NCBI GenBank assembly: GCA_016647705.1 | Contig: CM028325.1 | Span: forward strand, 27,508,474 to 27,572,473 | Source of the DNA: Eucommia ulmoides | Taxonomy: Eukaryota > Streptophyta > Magnoliopsida > Garryales > Eucommiaceae | Length of the DNA: 64,000 nucleotides | Direction of reading: 5' to 3' | Shown: piece by piece, positions 39,487 through 51,600 of the stretch | Numbering within the stretch: the first letter of the stretch is position 1 | How the letters are laid out: the number at the start of each line of letters is the position of its first letter | Notes under the pieces: model-generated | What the model saw: only the letters and a program-made list of their open reading frames with translations | Told to the model about the DNA's origin: nothing | Databases searched by the model: none | Made by a program: the position numbers and the translations under genes

Positions 39487-41075
39487 CACTCGGTGCTTTT
39501 ACCACCCCAAATTAATTTGAACTCAATTAATGTCCTGAAACTAGTGATAGAAATAAAGTGAGAATTTCAAAATCTAATTTTAATAAAAACGAGTAGCACA
39601 CAATTTAACACGTAATCAGATTTTTACAAGAAATCGTTTAAAAAAATTTCAATCAATTTAAAGTTCAGAAAAACGATTTCCAAGATAATATTCCAAGTAG
39701 TAAACAATAATATCAAACAACAATTAATAGTAAAGACTTGGAACGATCTCATCAGAAATCCACCGAATGAATAAAAAATGAATAGCAATGAAACTGCAAA
39801 TCGATAACAGCAATAATCCACAACACATTTTTCTCAAGAATAATCTCACGATACACTCAGTATGAATTCAGAATGACCAATCTCAGAAAGCTCAGGAACT
39901 GAATAGCTCTTGAAATTTGATTAATTGGGATTATTGGAATCTTAAAAACGCAGGTATATTTATATGGAATTGAAACAAGCCCTCCAACAACTAGTTCTCA
40001 CATATCATGACAATTAATTACACTTATAGACCCATTATATCATTATGACTCAATTTTGGTTCAATTCACTCAATTATATCTTTTAAAATATTCAATTTAA
40101 TCCCTTAAATATTTTTTCCAACTCAATTAGATAGAATAGAAAGTATTACATGCACCAATTTTAGAAATAATCAAATTATATGAACCATATCTATAGAGAT
40201 ATCAAAATATCGATTACATATCTTAAATAACATCAAATCTGTAAGATATCTCTCTGATCTTAACCATAAAACGGCTAGTAACGACTACTTTTTGAAAAAA
40301 ATCATGAAATCCTTTAAACCTGAAACCGAACCATCGATTGACCGACCAATTAATTCAGGTTGTAGCCCAAGCCAAAATTTCTAGCCCGTCAATCGACCAA
40401 ACGATTCAGAGAGTTCCCCAGGCCAAAATCCATCTATGGTAGGTCAACCGCTCTACTTTGGTCTGTCGACCTAACGATTCAAAGAGTTTAACCTTTGGCC
40501 ACAGGTCGACCTAGCTGTCAACTGAACAATTCAGAGACTGAACCGTTTCCCAACTCATTTTCATCGGTTGACCGAACCATGTTGGTCGGTTGACCGATCC
40601 TGCTGGAGTTCCTTACTCCTTACTTAATTTTTAACTCAACTCTTCAACGTTTTTGCCCTTTTAACCGATTTCTTTTCTCGGTTAACTTAATTGACACTTT
40701 AAATCAACTTTAATTTATAATCTTTCTTAAATCAATATTTCTTCTTCAATTTCACAAAGGAGCAAATTTGTTTAACTAATTAGGATTCTATAAAAAAAAA
40801 CACATAATCATAAAATCATTTTTGTGTCGTGTGTGATCCTAATTGGGATACATTAAGAGTAAAAATTAACCTGAGTTATTTTCTCCTAAATTATTCAAAA
40901 TCTTCAGTCTCTTAGTGCTCTTCTTTTTATCAGTCTCTTATATCCATAACATTCTTCAACAATTTTTTCATGATTAAAACATCAATAGAACTTTATCACT
41001 GAAACACTCAATAAACTCATTAGTTCCATAAAAAATATCAATATTTAATTGTCCATCAAAATCTTAAGATCAACA
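38768..41075 (-). mobile_element. Solo LTR (SIRE/Maximus-like copia) nested in the copia fossil
   Basis: The unit runs from TGTTGGCCTAG to AAGATCAACA with a perfect 5-bp repeat TTCTA on both sides (38763-38767, 41076-41080). On the minus strand the ends are TGTTGATCTTAAG and CTCACTAGGCCAACA, preceded by an ACCTAATTGATAAC...CTTCTTGGGTATCTC stretch as in SIRE-type LTR ends. It also holds repeated GGTCGACCGA-like phrases (about 40330-40610). No internal coding region. A fossil. Confidence 0.75.
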
Positions 41076-42429
41076 TTCTATATGTTTTACTTGAGACATT
41101 GGATTGTTTAAGTTTTCTACAAAATAAAGTTGATGGTTTATGATTTTTTGTTGTTTGCAATGTTCGCATTGCATTAAGGATTTTAGATTGATCTCACTAA
41201 AGACTAAAGTAGAACCAGTTGGAAATAGGCATGTTTGAGATCACATTGCATGTAATTTCCATGCTACTTATCCACATTTAATCTATGTCATTGAGTGTAT
41301 TAGTATGGTTATCATCGTGGTTTAGTCACAATTGTATTGCGATAAAAGCTGAGGTAATTTCATTACTAGTATATGAGATGGACCAAATTGTTTAAAAAGA
41401 AGTCTAAGGATAAACAGCATACGGATGCACGCCTAAGGAATTTTGTGATATAATTATTTCAAGAATAATATGTAGCCCAAGTTGGAGATTGTTAGGAATT
41501 TTATTTCCTAATCTATCTTGGGTTACATATTATTAACTCAATTATATTTGTTATTTAAATTTATTGGGCTAAAATTAAGTGATCTGATTAATTTGGTTAA
41601 ACCCGTAGACTACTAAAAACGAATGTAGGTTAACTCACTATAAGAAAAATAGGTTTTGGCTACAAAAGTTTTTTGTAGCTAAAACCCTAATTTCGTAGCG
41701 AAAACGTTTTAGCAACGAAAAAATTACTGTTCCAATTTCGTAGCCTATGTGCCGTAGCAGAAAGTTTTTGGCGACGAATTGTTAGTTCATTACGCAAGAC
41801 TACTATTTCGCGACAAATCATTTCGTTGCTAAATTCGTAACTAATAAATTCATTTCGTAGTCAAAGAGTAATTAAAAATCACGGGAATAATTTTTTGACG
41901 ACGAAAATTTTTGTTGCCAAAAAATAACTAAAATGACGGGAATTCTTTTGGCGACGAAATTATTTTTGTAGCCAATTTTTTTTTTTTTTCAAGAAATACA
42001 TTGGCTACAAAAATAAAATTTGTAACAAATTACTCTACTTAAAGTTATGAATGTCAATTTATAGTTATCAACCAATCAACAAAAAGTAACCAAAACTATA
42101 TAATTGCATTAGAAGTCAAATAGTTAAAATTTACCAATATTCTTAAACATTAATATGACTAAAAAAACAAAATGTCTTACGAAACATAATTACAAAATAA
42201 CTAAGAAACAAGCTATAGATGATAAACGATATCTATTTGCCCATTTGCCCATTTGTCTTCTGATATGTGATCCGATGTAGATCAATCCCATCCCGAGCCT
42301 GCAATTATTGATTTTTTTTTTATCTATATCACATACAATAATTGACCATTAAGATATAAATTGAATTAGAATAATAGCCATAACATTTTTTGAAATGTTG
42401 TGCCGAATGACCTTGAGCCCGAAACATGA

Positions 42430-42600
42430 ATATGTGAACACAAACAGAGAAACAAAAACCAAAACACAGAAACAGAAACAACAAACAGAAACAGAAACGC
42501 AAATGGAAACAAAAATAGAAACAACAAAACAGAAACAACAACAGAAATAGAGAACAACAACAAAAACAGAGAACAACAGCAGAAACAGAGACTACAAAAA
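42430..42600 (+). repeat. ACAGAA-type minisatellite (left of SR45 piece)
   Basis: Irregular repeats of AAACAGAAACAGAAAC with AACAACA spacers. The reverse frames give Phe/Cys/Val-rich peptides that are composition artefacts. Confidence 0.8.
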
Positions 42601-43186
42601 ATACAGCTACAAATTAACTTGCAATAATAAAAAATAATGCTAGAATAAAAAATCAGCTAAAAAATGCCATTATAATCACATTTAATAAGAAGAAACATCA
42701 TATGATGGTTGGACCCAATCCTTCTGCGTAGCAGTTCAAGGTTCTAAACGATGCACTCTCTCAAGTTCATCAACAAGAAGATAGAAACTAATGTGGCGTT
42801 TCCTTAGTGTTTATGTTCCCAAATTTTTGCTCTGTTCTAAAAAAATTTATAACAAAAAGAGAAATATGATAATAATTCTATTTTGTTCCAATCTTTCTTT
42901 TCCTAGGAGTAGAACAAAAACAAATTTGTTTTGGGGAGCATCCAAAGGTGAAGTTATTAAACTTCACAAAAATATAAAAAAAATTGCAACTAGACAAAAA
43001 TAGCTACAAAAAACTAGCTCAAACAATAAACTAGAAGCTTAAAAAAAATAGCTCGAATATAAAATGAGAATTTGAGAGCAAGTTATTAAACAACTTGTTG
43101 CAGCTATTTAAACATCAAACATCAAGCTTATAACTGACGGCCCCTGATTCATCATGTGATAAGTGCATCCAAATAATATTATGTAC

Positions 43187-44600
43187 CTTCTTGGAGAGAT
43201 TGAGCTTGAACGTGCACGAATAGGCCTCCTAATAGCAGAGCGACTGCGTCTATGATTAATCGGAGACCTTTTACATGGACTTCGAACACGTCTAGGAGAA
43301 CTACACACAAATGCAACAAGAAATCAACAATAACAAACACAGACAAATAGTTTTTCAAACATAGATATAGGGTGTTTTTTTTAATATACCATAGTGAAAT
43401 TGAAATTCTCATAACACAACAAAACAATTTCTCCCAAGTTACATATTGCTGTCCAACACATTGCAGCCAGTTAAGTCCATCTCAATGACAACACATATAA
43501 TTAGTCGTCAAAATTGAACCAAGACACACAACAATCAGAAACAGGAGTAGGAAGCTTGCATTGATACAAGGTATTATCAGCCTTTAAAAAATCCGAATGG
43601 TACTTCCATTGGGCTAAGGAAACCATATATCTGTTTGGTGTATAATTGCATACTATACTATTACTCCTACAATTTTCCAATGCTTACAATTCTTCTTACA
43701 GTCACAACAACATATATTTTCATTTTCGCAATAGCTTGTAAAGGATTGTCAAATTTTCAATGTTTAAAGTTAAAACTCACCGGCGCCTTGGCGGAAGGGG
43801 TGAACGTCTTCGAATAGGGCTGCCACGCATCCTTCGGGGATAAGCTTTGTTCGATAGTTAATTATCAAATACATTTCAAAAATACATAAATTAATTCAGG
43901 AAGTCATTTAGGGACCACCAACCTGGGAGGTGATCTATATCGCCTAGGTGGAGATAAGGGGGAACAACCTCTGGCCGGAAAAATAGGTCGCCTCCTTGAA
44001 GGAGACGAATCAGCCCGGCGATGAGAAGAATCTATTCTACGACGACCAGGAGAGTCTGCACGCCTCCGTGGAGAAGAATCAGGATCTCGTTTAGGAGATC
44101 CTCTTCATGCTGTAGGAGATCTTCTTCGAGGTGGTGAAAGAGGTCTTCGACGGGGAGATACTGCCATCAAAAAGTGCATAATGAATTACTAGCAAAAATA
44201 GTGCAAGGAATGATGGAATAAGAAAGTAAAGAAGCAACATTTAACATGTTTAGGATGTAGAACATACGTTCCCTCTGTCGCTTTGGACTATCTTTTTCAA
44301 CAACAGCACCAGCATGATCAGCTTTTGGAGCATCCTTTCTCGAAGCAGTGGCAGCAGCCTTAGAGGGAGACAAAACCTTCTTCCGCTTAGGTAGCGTGAA
44401 CTTAGCTCGGACAACACTTCCATAAATCTGAGCCTGTATTAACACAATTTATACTTCTTACCACAAATAGAGCATCATCAAAGAACATAATTAAAGTGGC
44501 ATATCTTAATCAACTGTACCCCATCCATGTACTGTAGGGCCTTCTCAGCATCAGCTCTCGTCTTGAACTCGACATATCCAAACCCTTTCGGAAGGTTAAC
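43187..44600 (-). pseudogene. Captured SR45/RNPS1-type splicing-factor fragment
   Basis: SR45 is an SR-like splicing regulator of the exon junction complex. Exon-like pieces in order on the minus strand: 44600-44520 (VNLPKGFGYVEFKTRADAEK, second half of the RRM, ending YMDG); 44433-44268 (AQIYGSVVRAKFTLPKRKKV, KDAPKADHAGAVVEKDSPKR); 44160-43923 (SPRRRPLSPPRRRSP and many RS dipeptides, one in-frame TGA at about 44110); about 43838-43790 (MRGSPIRRRSPLPPRRR); 43300-43187 (SPRRVRSPCKRSPINHRRSR, RARSSSISPRR). Introns keep GT-AG edges. The first exons, including the N-terminal RS region and the first half of the RRM, are absent, and one junction is out of phase, so the full protein cannot be made. 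Introns being retained shows capture from genomic DNA. Confidence 0.85.
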
Positions 44601-45094
44601 CTGCAGAAAAGCGAAAAATTCAAGTTACTTTTTTACATAACAAAATATATGAAACTTTTGATATGCCTTGTCACGAAAAAATGTCGATGCTGAGATATGA
44701 AGAGACGAGCATTCTAATTAATTGCACTGTGATCCATTGCCAGCTGCACGAGTACAACTTCACCGAAATTACTTGAAAATAAGGAGCAACCACAATAAAA
44801 AGAACGATACCATATCCCAACAAAATTAAGTTAGAAATTAAATAAATTAACCATAATGAAAGTGAAGTACATGCTTACATGCTATCCAATATATCTTATT
44901 ACCCTCTAAAACCACAGTTCACAAGCTATACCAAAGTAAAATTACAATTATGAACTTGCATTCTCTACATACAATCTAACACTAGACAGTAAAACTATAT
45001 TTAAGGTAAGAAAGGTCAGCCAATTCAAGCTTCAAAGGTAAACATCAAGATCAATGAATAGTACATTTTTTTCACATGAATCACCACCTTTTCT

Positions 45095-45245
45095 CATAAC
45101 ATAATACAGAAACGGAACATAAACAGAACAAAAAAAGAACAAAAACAGAAACGGAATAGAACAGAAATAGAACAGAAACGTTGAACAGAAACCTAAACAG
45201 AACAGAAACCTAAACAGAACAAAAACAGAAACGGAACAGAATCGT
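45095..45245 (+). repeat. AACAGAAAC-type minisatellite (right of SR45 piece)
   Basis: Repeats of GAACAGAAACGGAACAGAAA with CTAAACAGAAC variants, on the same strand as the 42.4-kb array and of similar wording. Together they bracket the captured SR45 exons within the CACTA element. Confidence 0.8.
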
Positions 45246-45459
45246 TGTGAGGGAAGGAGCAAGCAATCACATTCCAGATTATGTCGCTGTAGAGCAATTC
45301 ACTTGGCAACCTGGGCAGGCAGAGCAGCGTCTGGATGTTTGGAAACCAAAACACAAATTAGACAACTGTAATTGAAAACCAACTTTATCTACTGGCATGT
45401 CCACAGATTCTTGATGTTCATGGATAAAATTAGAAATCAAAACAACAAATAATCATAAA

Positions 45460-45760
45460 TGAAGCCGAAAGTTACCGCAACGGAGAGACAGAGAGAGAGA
45501 GAGAAACTCCGAGATTTCCCAGTCGTCGCCTTCGTCGTCATTGCGATTAGGGCTTCCTCTGCCGCCGATTAAATTTCTAGGTTGTTTAGGCAGTGACGAT
45601 TTAGTTCCAGGTCGTCGATTAGATGGAGGCTGAGATCGAGAGGCAGTGGAGATTTGGTTCCAGGTTGTTGATGAGAGAGAGGGATGAGATAACTAAAGGG
45701 TTTGGGGGGTAGGTATCAGCCATCAGGAGACAAAAAGAGAAAAAAAAAAAAAGAAGCTAA
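45460..45760 (-). other. GC-richer leader-like DNA in the CACTA element
   Basis: On the minus strand this has CT-rich runs and an ATGACGACGAAGGCGACGAC-type stretch, resembling a captured plant 5' leader. No protein domain. It could be the leader of the same SR45-like donor or of another gene. Confidence 0.3.
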
Positions 45761-46581
45761 TGTAATAACAGGAAAGTGGGCACCAAAATCATGGTAGGGA
45801 GGGAAAACAATTGGCGACGAAACTCATTCGTAGCCTAATGTCAAATATAGACAAACACTTTGGCAACAAACCACTTTCGTCGCAGATATAGTAGGGGGTA
45901 GTTAATTGCGACGAAAGTGGTTCGTCGCCAAATAAAAACATATCTCGTGCTACATTGGCGACGAAATATTTCCGTCACCAAAACGCTAGCGAGAAAAATT
46001 TCCTTCTTTTTTGTTTGGCGTCAAGAATTGATCGGACGAATAGCGACGAATTCTAAAATTTCATCGTCTATTAACAACCTATGGCTACAATATTGCACTT
46101 CGTCGCAAAATGAGGTCACATTTGGCTACGATTGTTTATTTTGTAGCTAATAGACACATTTGGCGACGAATTATTGTGTCGTCGCTAAAAAAATTCGTAG
46201 CTGAATCCTGTTTTTCTTGTAGTAAATATGTAGATACCAGATTATTATGGGGTGATTAGGAAATTATGAGAACCCTAATCACACCATATACAAAGAAAAC
46301 ATTAGGTTTATGATCCCCGATACACCAAATCAAATGACGACTCCCTTCTCTCCATCTGGAAGAAGAATGACAGTCTCATCAAGGAACTCATGCGATTTGG
46401 TTGAGAAAGATCACGTACCTGCTTAATCTGTGCTCTACTCATGATCGATCGTCGCAGATTTCTGCATCGGTTGTCGATTGTTCATAATGGATCCAAATAC
46501 ACAATTTACGTGTATATTAGAACTCTTGATAATTTGACGTGTTACGTCAGGTGTTATAGATTCGGATTTATAGGGATATTG

Positions 46582-47092
46582 GGCAAAGTTTTATTATTAC
46601 CCTATTCCACGACAAGTTTGGTAATCTATATGATAAGGTGGTAGGGTTTTTTTATTTATTTTTTTATTATTTTTTTTGAGTTGCCATCCTTGTTGGTACA
46701 AATTTTGTGCTTGATTTTCTAGAGTTGCTACATGATCATCAAACAAAAAAGGATTAAACTATGACACCTTTCAATAATGGGGGCGGCCATCCAATGTCAA
46801 AAATTGTATATATTTGGTTAAGTTTGCCCAAGAAAAAGGACTTGAGTTGAGTATTATATCTGGACGACTAGACTTGACTTCATCAAATCAGAGAAATGTT
46901 GTCTCCTTTCCAACAACGAGGGCACCCCCCCACATTTTTTTAATAAATGGAAATTATTCATGAATCTTATACAAGACATTAAATTTTTAATGTATTTGTT
47001 ACTGTTAAAGTAGTCCAACTTCACATAATTATACTAAAATATTACCGGTAGACAAGTCATGGCGTATTGCTATTCTCTAGGGAAGAAAAAAC
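46582..47092. other. Intergenic, no gene seen
   Basis: AT-rich sequence to the right of the copia fossil. No domain or repeat recognised. Confidence 0.5.
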
Positions 47093-47544
47093 GGGTTAAT
47101 TTCACTTTGTATTCCTTAGATCGAAATACACTTTATAATCCTGTATTATTTTGGTAATCACTTACATTTATTATGTTTTAAACTTAAGTGCAATGGTTAA
47201 AAAATTAACATAAATAAAGGCATTTTTATCATTTCACTTCAAAAGTAAAGATAATTTCGTTGTTTTCCATTAAATTCAATAGGATCTATTTAAAAAAAAA
47301 AAATCCAAAACTTTAAGGGTCAAAATATTTTTTCCTTTCAAACTCCCCCACCCCAAAGGGTATACATGTTATTTACTATTAAACATCTGATTTTAGTTTA
47401 GTTCTACCCGTTGACCATTATATTTAAAAGAAAACTTAACCACTGCACTTAAGTCAAGCACAAGGGTGTAAATAGTAACAAAAATAACATAGATGTGCAA
47501 AGTGCAATTTGATTTAACCGCGGGATGCAAAGTAAAATTAACCC
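47093..47544. mobile_element. MULE-type MITE with about 100-bp inverted ends
   Basis: Left GGGTTAATTTCACTTTGTATTCC and right GGATGCAAAGTAAAATTAACCC are inverted, and the similarity continues inward past ACTTAAGTGCAATGGTTAA. No clean target duplication was seen. A weaker relative lies at 48.44-48.68 kb. Confidence 0.6.
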
Positions 47545-48692
47545 AAATAATAATTTTTTTTTATCCTTTTGACTAGTTAAGCTTTCTGACGTGAATGGAT
47601 TTTTCACTGTCCACGTATTGCCTCAGGAACTCACAATCAAAATCTTACGTGGTGGGTCACCTATTGATATTTGCCCAAGAGCCCCGAGACCAATATCATG
47701 TCTGGGTTCATGTGCACCCAATCGAGAACTCATGCAATTATTCTCCTCGCTTAGGCCTACCCCCACAATACAAAACATGCATGACGCCTCTTCTAACGGC
47801 AACAACTGACCGAATCCCACATGGAAGGACCCAGTTAACGAATATACTCTGAAATCCAACTCCTTTTCCTACTAACTTACCAATAAACAGGAAGGGAAGG
47901 TAAACGTAATGTGCAATCTCAAAATCACTCACTCTTATAATTTTATATCTGAACTCTTCAATAGTTTATATATTTTTTCTCACGCCCGAGGTCCTTTACT
48001 AGATAAATCTTGTGGATATAAGGATCTGTGAAGTTCAACAAACGGTGAGCACAAGAACAGGAAGTCTCAAAATCATCCATCACTGATTTCCTCAAAAGAA
48101 CAGGGCATCATCATTTTCTATAGGGAAAAATATATTTTAGGGAATCTTGTTGAGAGGTCCTAAGATTCAAATAATCACTTTCTAAGGACCATTTCATGTA
48201 TTAAAAAATCACTGTTACAAGACCCCGCAGAGTGATGGTTTTATAGAATGGAACCTTTTACCAAATTTCCCTAATATATAGAAGTCTAAATAATTTGTAA
48301 GTAGACTTTGTGGCCACATTTTATTTTAAAATAATAATTTTATAATTTAATTTCAAAATTTTCTATTAAATTGTTAACACGGATGTACAAATTTATCCTT
48401 ATATTAAGGGTTTCATTTTTAATTGAAATTTTTTTGGTTTAATCACACTTTACATTCCCGTGTTATTTTTGTAGGCAATTACAATTCTTGTACTTCAGAT
48501 TTAAGTGTAACAGTTAATTATTCGGTTATATTTGAACGGTGAAATGTAAAAAATCAACAGAAAATGACATTTATACCTTTCAAATTAAACAAATCACATT
48601 CAATTAATTTCAGGGGATGATTTAGACACTCATTTGAAAATTTAAAGGTGCAAAATGAAATTTGACATCCATTGCTAGCCTTAAGTATTATT
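47545..48692. other. Intergenic with a second MITE-like relic
   Basis: No gene. At 47.58-47.95 kb the sequence is less AT-rich and open in several frames but codes for nothing known. At about 48440-48680, GTTTAATCACACTTTACATT...GCAAAATGAAATTTGACATC resembles the ends of the 47.1-kb element. Confidence 0.4.
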
Positions 48693-51600
48693 TGATGTTG
48701 TGATGAAACAATTAATTTGAATATTTATGAGACTAATATTTTTATTGAGTCTTGTTTACAGAAATAAGTTCAAATGATTAATGAGGACAAATGGGAAATC
48801 ACAGTATAAGGTCAAGTTGATTGCAATGGAAGCAGTTGAAAATATTTTCAGAAAGAATTTTTTGTATTTCTAGGTGAAACAACTCAATTTCTCTTTAAAC
48901 TCTTAATGCAATCCAACTATGATCTTGCACAACACTTGAATCTATTTAATGAGTTTCTATAGGTTTAAAATTATAGCCAACAGTGATAACTTATGATTTA
49001 AAACGAATTTTCTAAGATATTGATCAACCAAGTCTTGGAAAAGAGGTCAAAATATTGAAAAGGGGTTATTTTGGTCGATTGACCTATAGATCCTCGATTG
49101 GCAAAAAAATCTTCCTAGAAATTGTTTTTTTCAAGGCATTTGGTCGTCTGATAGACCGGAAGACATATACATGTCCTAAATCGATCGATTGAAAAGGCCA
49201 AACGGTTGACCTAAACATCTTGAAAGGCTAAAAAATTTGAACGTTACAAGCAAAACAATCAACTAAATTCAGGACCAATTGACAAATTAGGTTAGAATTT
49301 TTTAAATATTTTATACGTTATTCCAAGGTCTTCCGGCCTTGATTGTAGTATTTGAACGTTACAAAAATATATTTTATTGGTCTAAAATGATTTTTCAAAA
49401 GATTGAAAATATTTTTTAAAGATTTTATGGAAAAATATTATTTAGTCCCTTTTTTTTAGATTATATAATCTTTCTCGGTAAAAATTCTTTCAACTCTTTT
49501 TTTGGGCTAAAATCTAAATATTTTTTGGGGACTAATCTGGATATTTTTTAAAGGCTGAAGTTTGGTCAAACTAGCCGTTGTAAGCCAGATTAATGTAAGG
49601 GGTCTATAAGAGTATTTTTTTACTATACCTTTTAAAAAATAGTAGTTATAAGATATATTTGAAAATCCTAAATATAGACTTGCAAATTTCAAAATATATC
49701 ATCATGAAATATCTGAATTTTAAAATAGAAAAATGACATATTTTTCGAAAAATACATTTGAGGTAAATTCGTGTGAAGTTCTTAATCGTGAAAAAGGAAT
49801 TTTTGAAAAACTGTGAATACTGCGTTCTTGTTGTAATCATTTTTTTTTTTGAAGAAATCTCGGTAAGATTGTTCTAAATTACTTTTGATTAATTTGCGTT
49901 CTCAAGATATTTGTGCTTAAATTGTGATTGATTATATTTCTATTTTTAGCTTGCAAAACTTGTGAAAATCGTTTTCGGGAATCGTTGAATATTCTTTCAA
50001 ACGATTTTTTGAAATCTGGTCTTATTTGTTTCTGTGCTTATTTAAAAAAAAAAAAACCAGATTGATTAAATTCTCATGCACTTTATAAACACTTTTATCA
50101 CTAGATAGGGATATTAATTGAGTTTATTTTGAATTGAGTTGGTAGAAGCTCTTGTAAGAAAAAATTGATGATTTTGTTTCTTCGTATTTGTGAGGTTGTA
50201 ACTTGGGCCTAAGTGAAATTGGTTTGAGTAAAGAGTGTTGATTAGATATAAAGGAAGCTTACCTAATTAGGGTTTGTAAATGTTTAATTCTTACTTGTGA
50301 AAATGATCAGTGTGCGGGTTTGACTCTTACTTGGGAAATGATATGTCTGGTTTAGTGGATTTGAATTCCTTGTGAAAGCTCAGGAGAGTAGACGTAGGTA
50401 AGAGTATCTTGCCGAATTACTATAAAAATTTATGCGTGACAAATTTCTCTACCTTTACTTTTTGTGTGTGTATTTAGTTATTTATGTTTCTGCATGCTAA
50501 CAAGATAAAAATCAATTAGGTAAATTTAATTTGATTTAAATTTTAAACTACTTAATTCACCGTCCTTCTTGGGTAGATCTTTGGCCCGACAATTGACATT
50601 AGAGCAAAATTAGTTAAATAGATTTCACATCCTTGCTAAACGATTACATGGGACATCACATGAGTAATACACTAGATGAAAGACAAGCTTTTCATCGACC
50701 TCTACTTTTCATTAGTAACAATTATGTTTTCTGAAAAGCTATAATTACTACATTTTCACAAGATATTAATTATGACGCATTGTTAGTTATTCAAAATGGT
50801 CTAGATGTTCTTTAGTCTCATGGTGTTCCTGAAAAAGAAGAAATATATGATGAGGATCTTTTTAAAAAGTTGTCTATTAATGCTCAAGCTATTAACCTGT
50901 TATTCTTAGGATTAGATGTGAATGAATATAACAGGATATCAAGTTGCAAGTCGGCAAAGAAAATATAGGATACCTTGCAGGTTACACACGAGGGGACGGA
51001 CTAGGTGAAATAATCCAAAACCAGTGCCCTGGTCCACCAATTTGATCTATTCAAAATCGGAGAATCAAAGACAATAAAAGATATGTACACGAGATTTGCC
51101 AACATCGATGATTCTCAACGTTCTCGGGAAACCATACTCAATGCCGGAGAGAGTCCAAAAAAATCTGAGGTTGGTGATAGCAATATAGGGAGCTAAAGAC
51201 TTCGACACAAATACCATTGATGAGCTTATTGGAACTTGATGACTCACAAGGCTTCTATCAAGGGATACCAATAGGTACAAAGTTTGAGCAAACAAAAATC
51301 CATAGAACTTAAGGCACAAAAATGTGATGATGATAACATGAGCTCAAATATCAATTAAGAGCGAGATCTAGCTCTCATTGCAAAAACCTTCAAGAGAATG
51401 GCTCGTCATACTTTTCATAGAAGGAGAAACTTCTATGTCAACAACATTGAGTGTTTTAATTATCATGAGACAGGGCATTTTCAAGCAGATTGTCTTGAGT
51501 CGAAAAAGAAAAACAAATAGAGTGGCAAAAAGAAGTCAAATAAGGGCTAAAAGAAGTCTATGAAAGTACGTGACATGATTCAGATTCAAGCAACTCGAAA

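Larger units (their letters stand above)
41636..46224. mobile_element. CACTA (En/Spm-type) element carrying SR45 exons
   Basis: Left end CACTATAAGAAAAATAGG and right end CCTGTTTTTCTTGTAGTA are inverted repeats of the CACTACAAGAAAAA type. The flanks are ACT (41633-41635) and AAT (46225-46227), a decayed 3-bp target. Both subterminal regions (about 41.65-42.0 and 45.8-46.2 kb) are filled with TTCGTCGC/GGCGACGAA-type motifs in both orientations, as expected for transposase-binding sites. No transposase is present. Between them lie pieces of an SR45-like gene and two ACAGAA-rich minisatellites. It lies inside the 3' LTR of the copia fossil. Confidence 0.85.
34389..46576 (+). mobile_element. Ty1/copia fossil, twice interrupted
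   Basis: 5' LTR at 34389-34896 (TGTTAGG...CCCAACA), followed by a primer-site-like TAGTATCAGAG (34899-34909). The 3' LTR begins at 41490 after a purine tract and is split by a CACTA element, resuming at 46225 and running to 46576, where it lacks the last bases of the LTR. TATTG flanks both sides (34384-34388, 46577-46581). Recognisable parts are gag with a CCHC knuckle, integrase and RNase H; reverse transcriptase is not seen. The copy is broken in many places. A solo LTR is inserted between RNase H and the 3' LTR. The LTRs differ visibly, so the insertion is not recent. Confidence 0.85.

Noticed and set aside
42329-42576. Three overlapping Cys/Phe/Val-rich minus-strand frames
   Set aside because: Translation of an ACAGAA minisatellite in all three phases, so a composition artefact. 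The same applies to 45032-45262.
47591-47932. Overlapping open frames on both strands around 47.6-47.9 kb
   Set aside because: No recognisable domain on either strand and no splice or start context to favour one; left as unassigned DNA.
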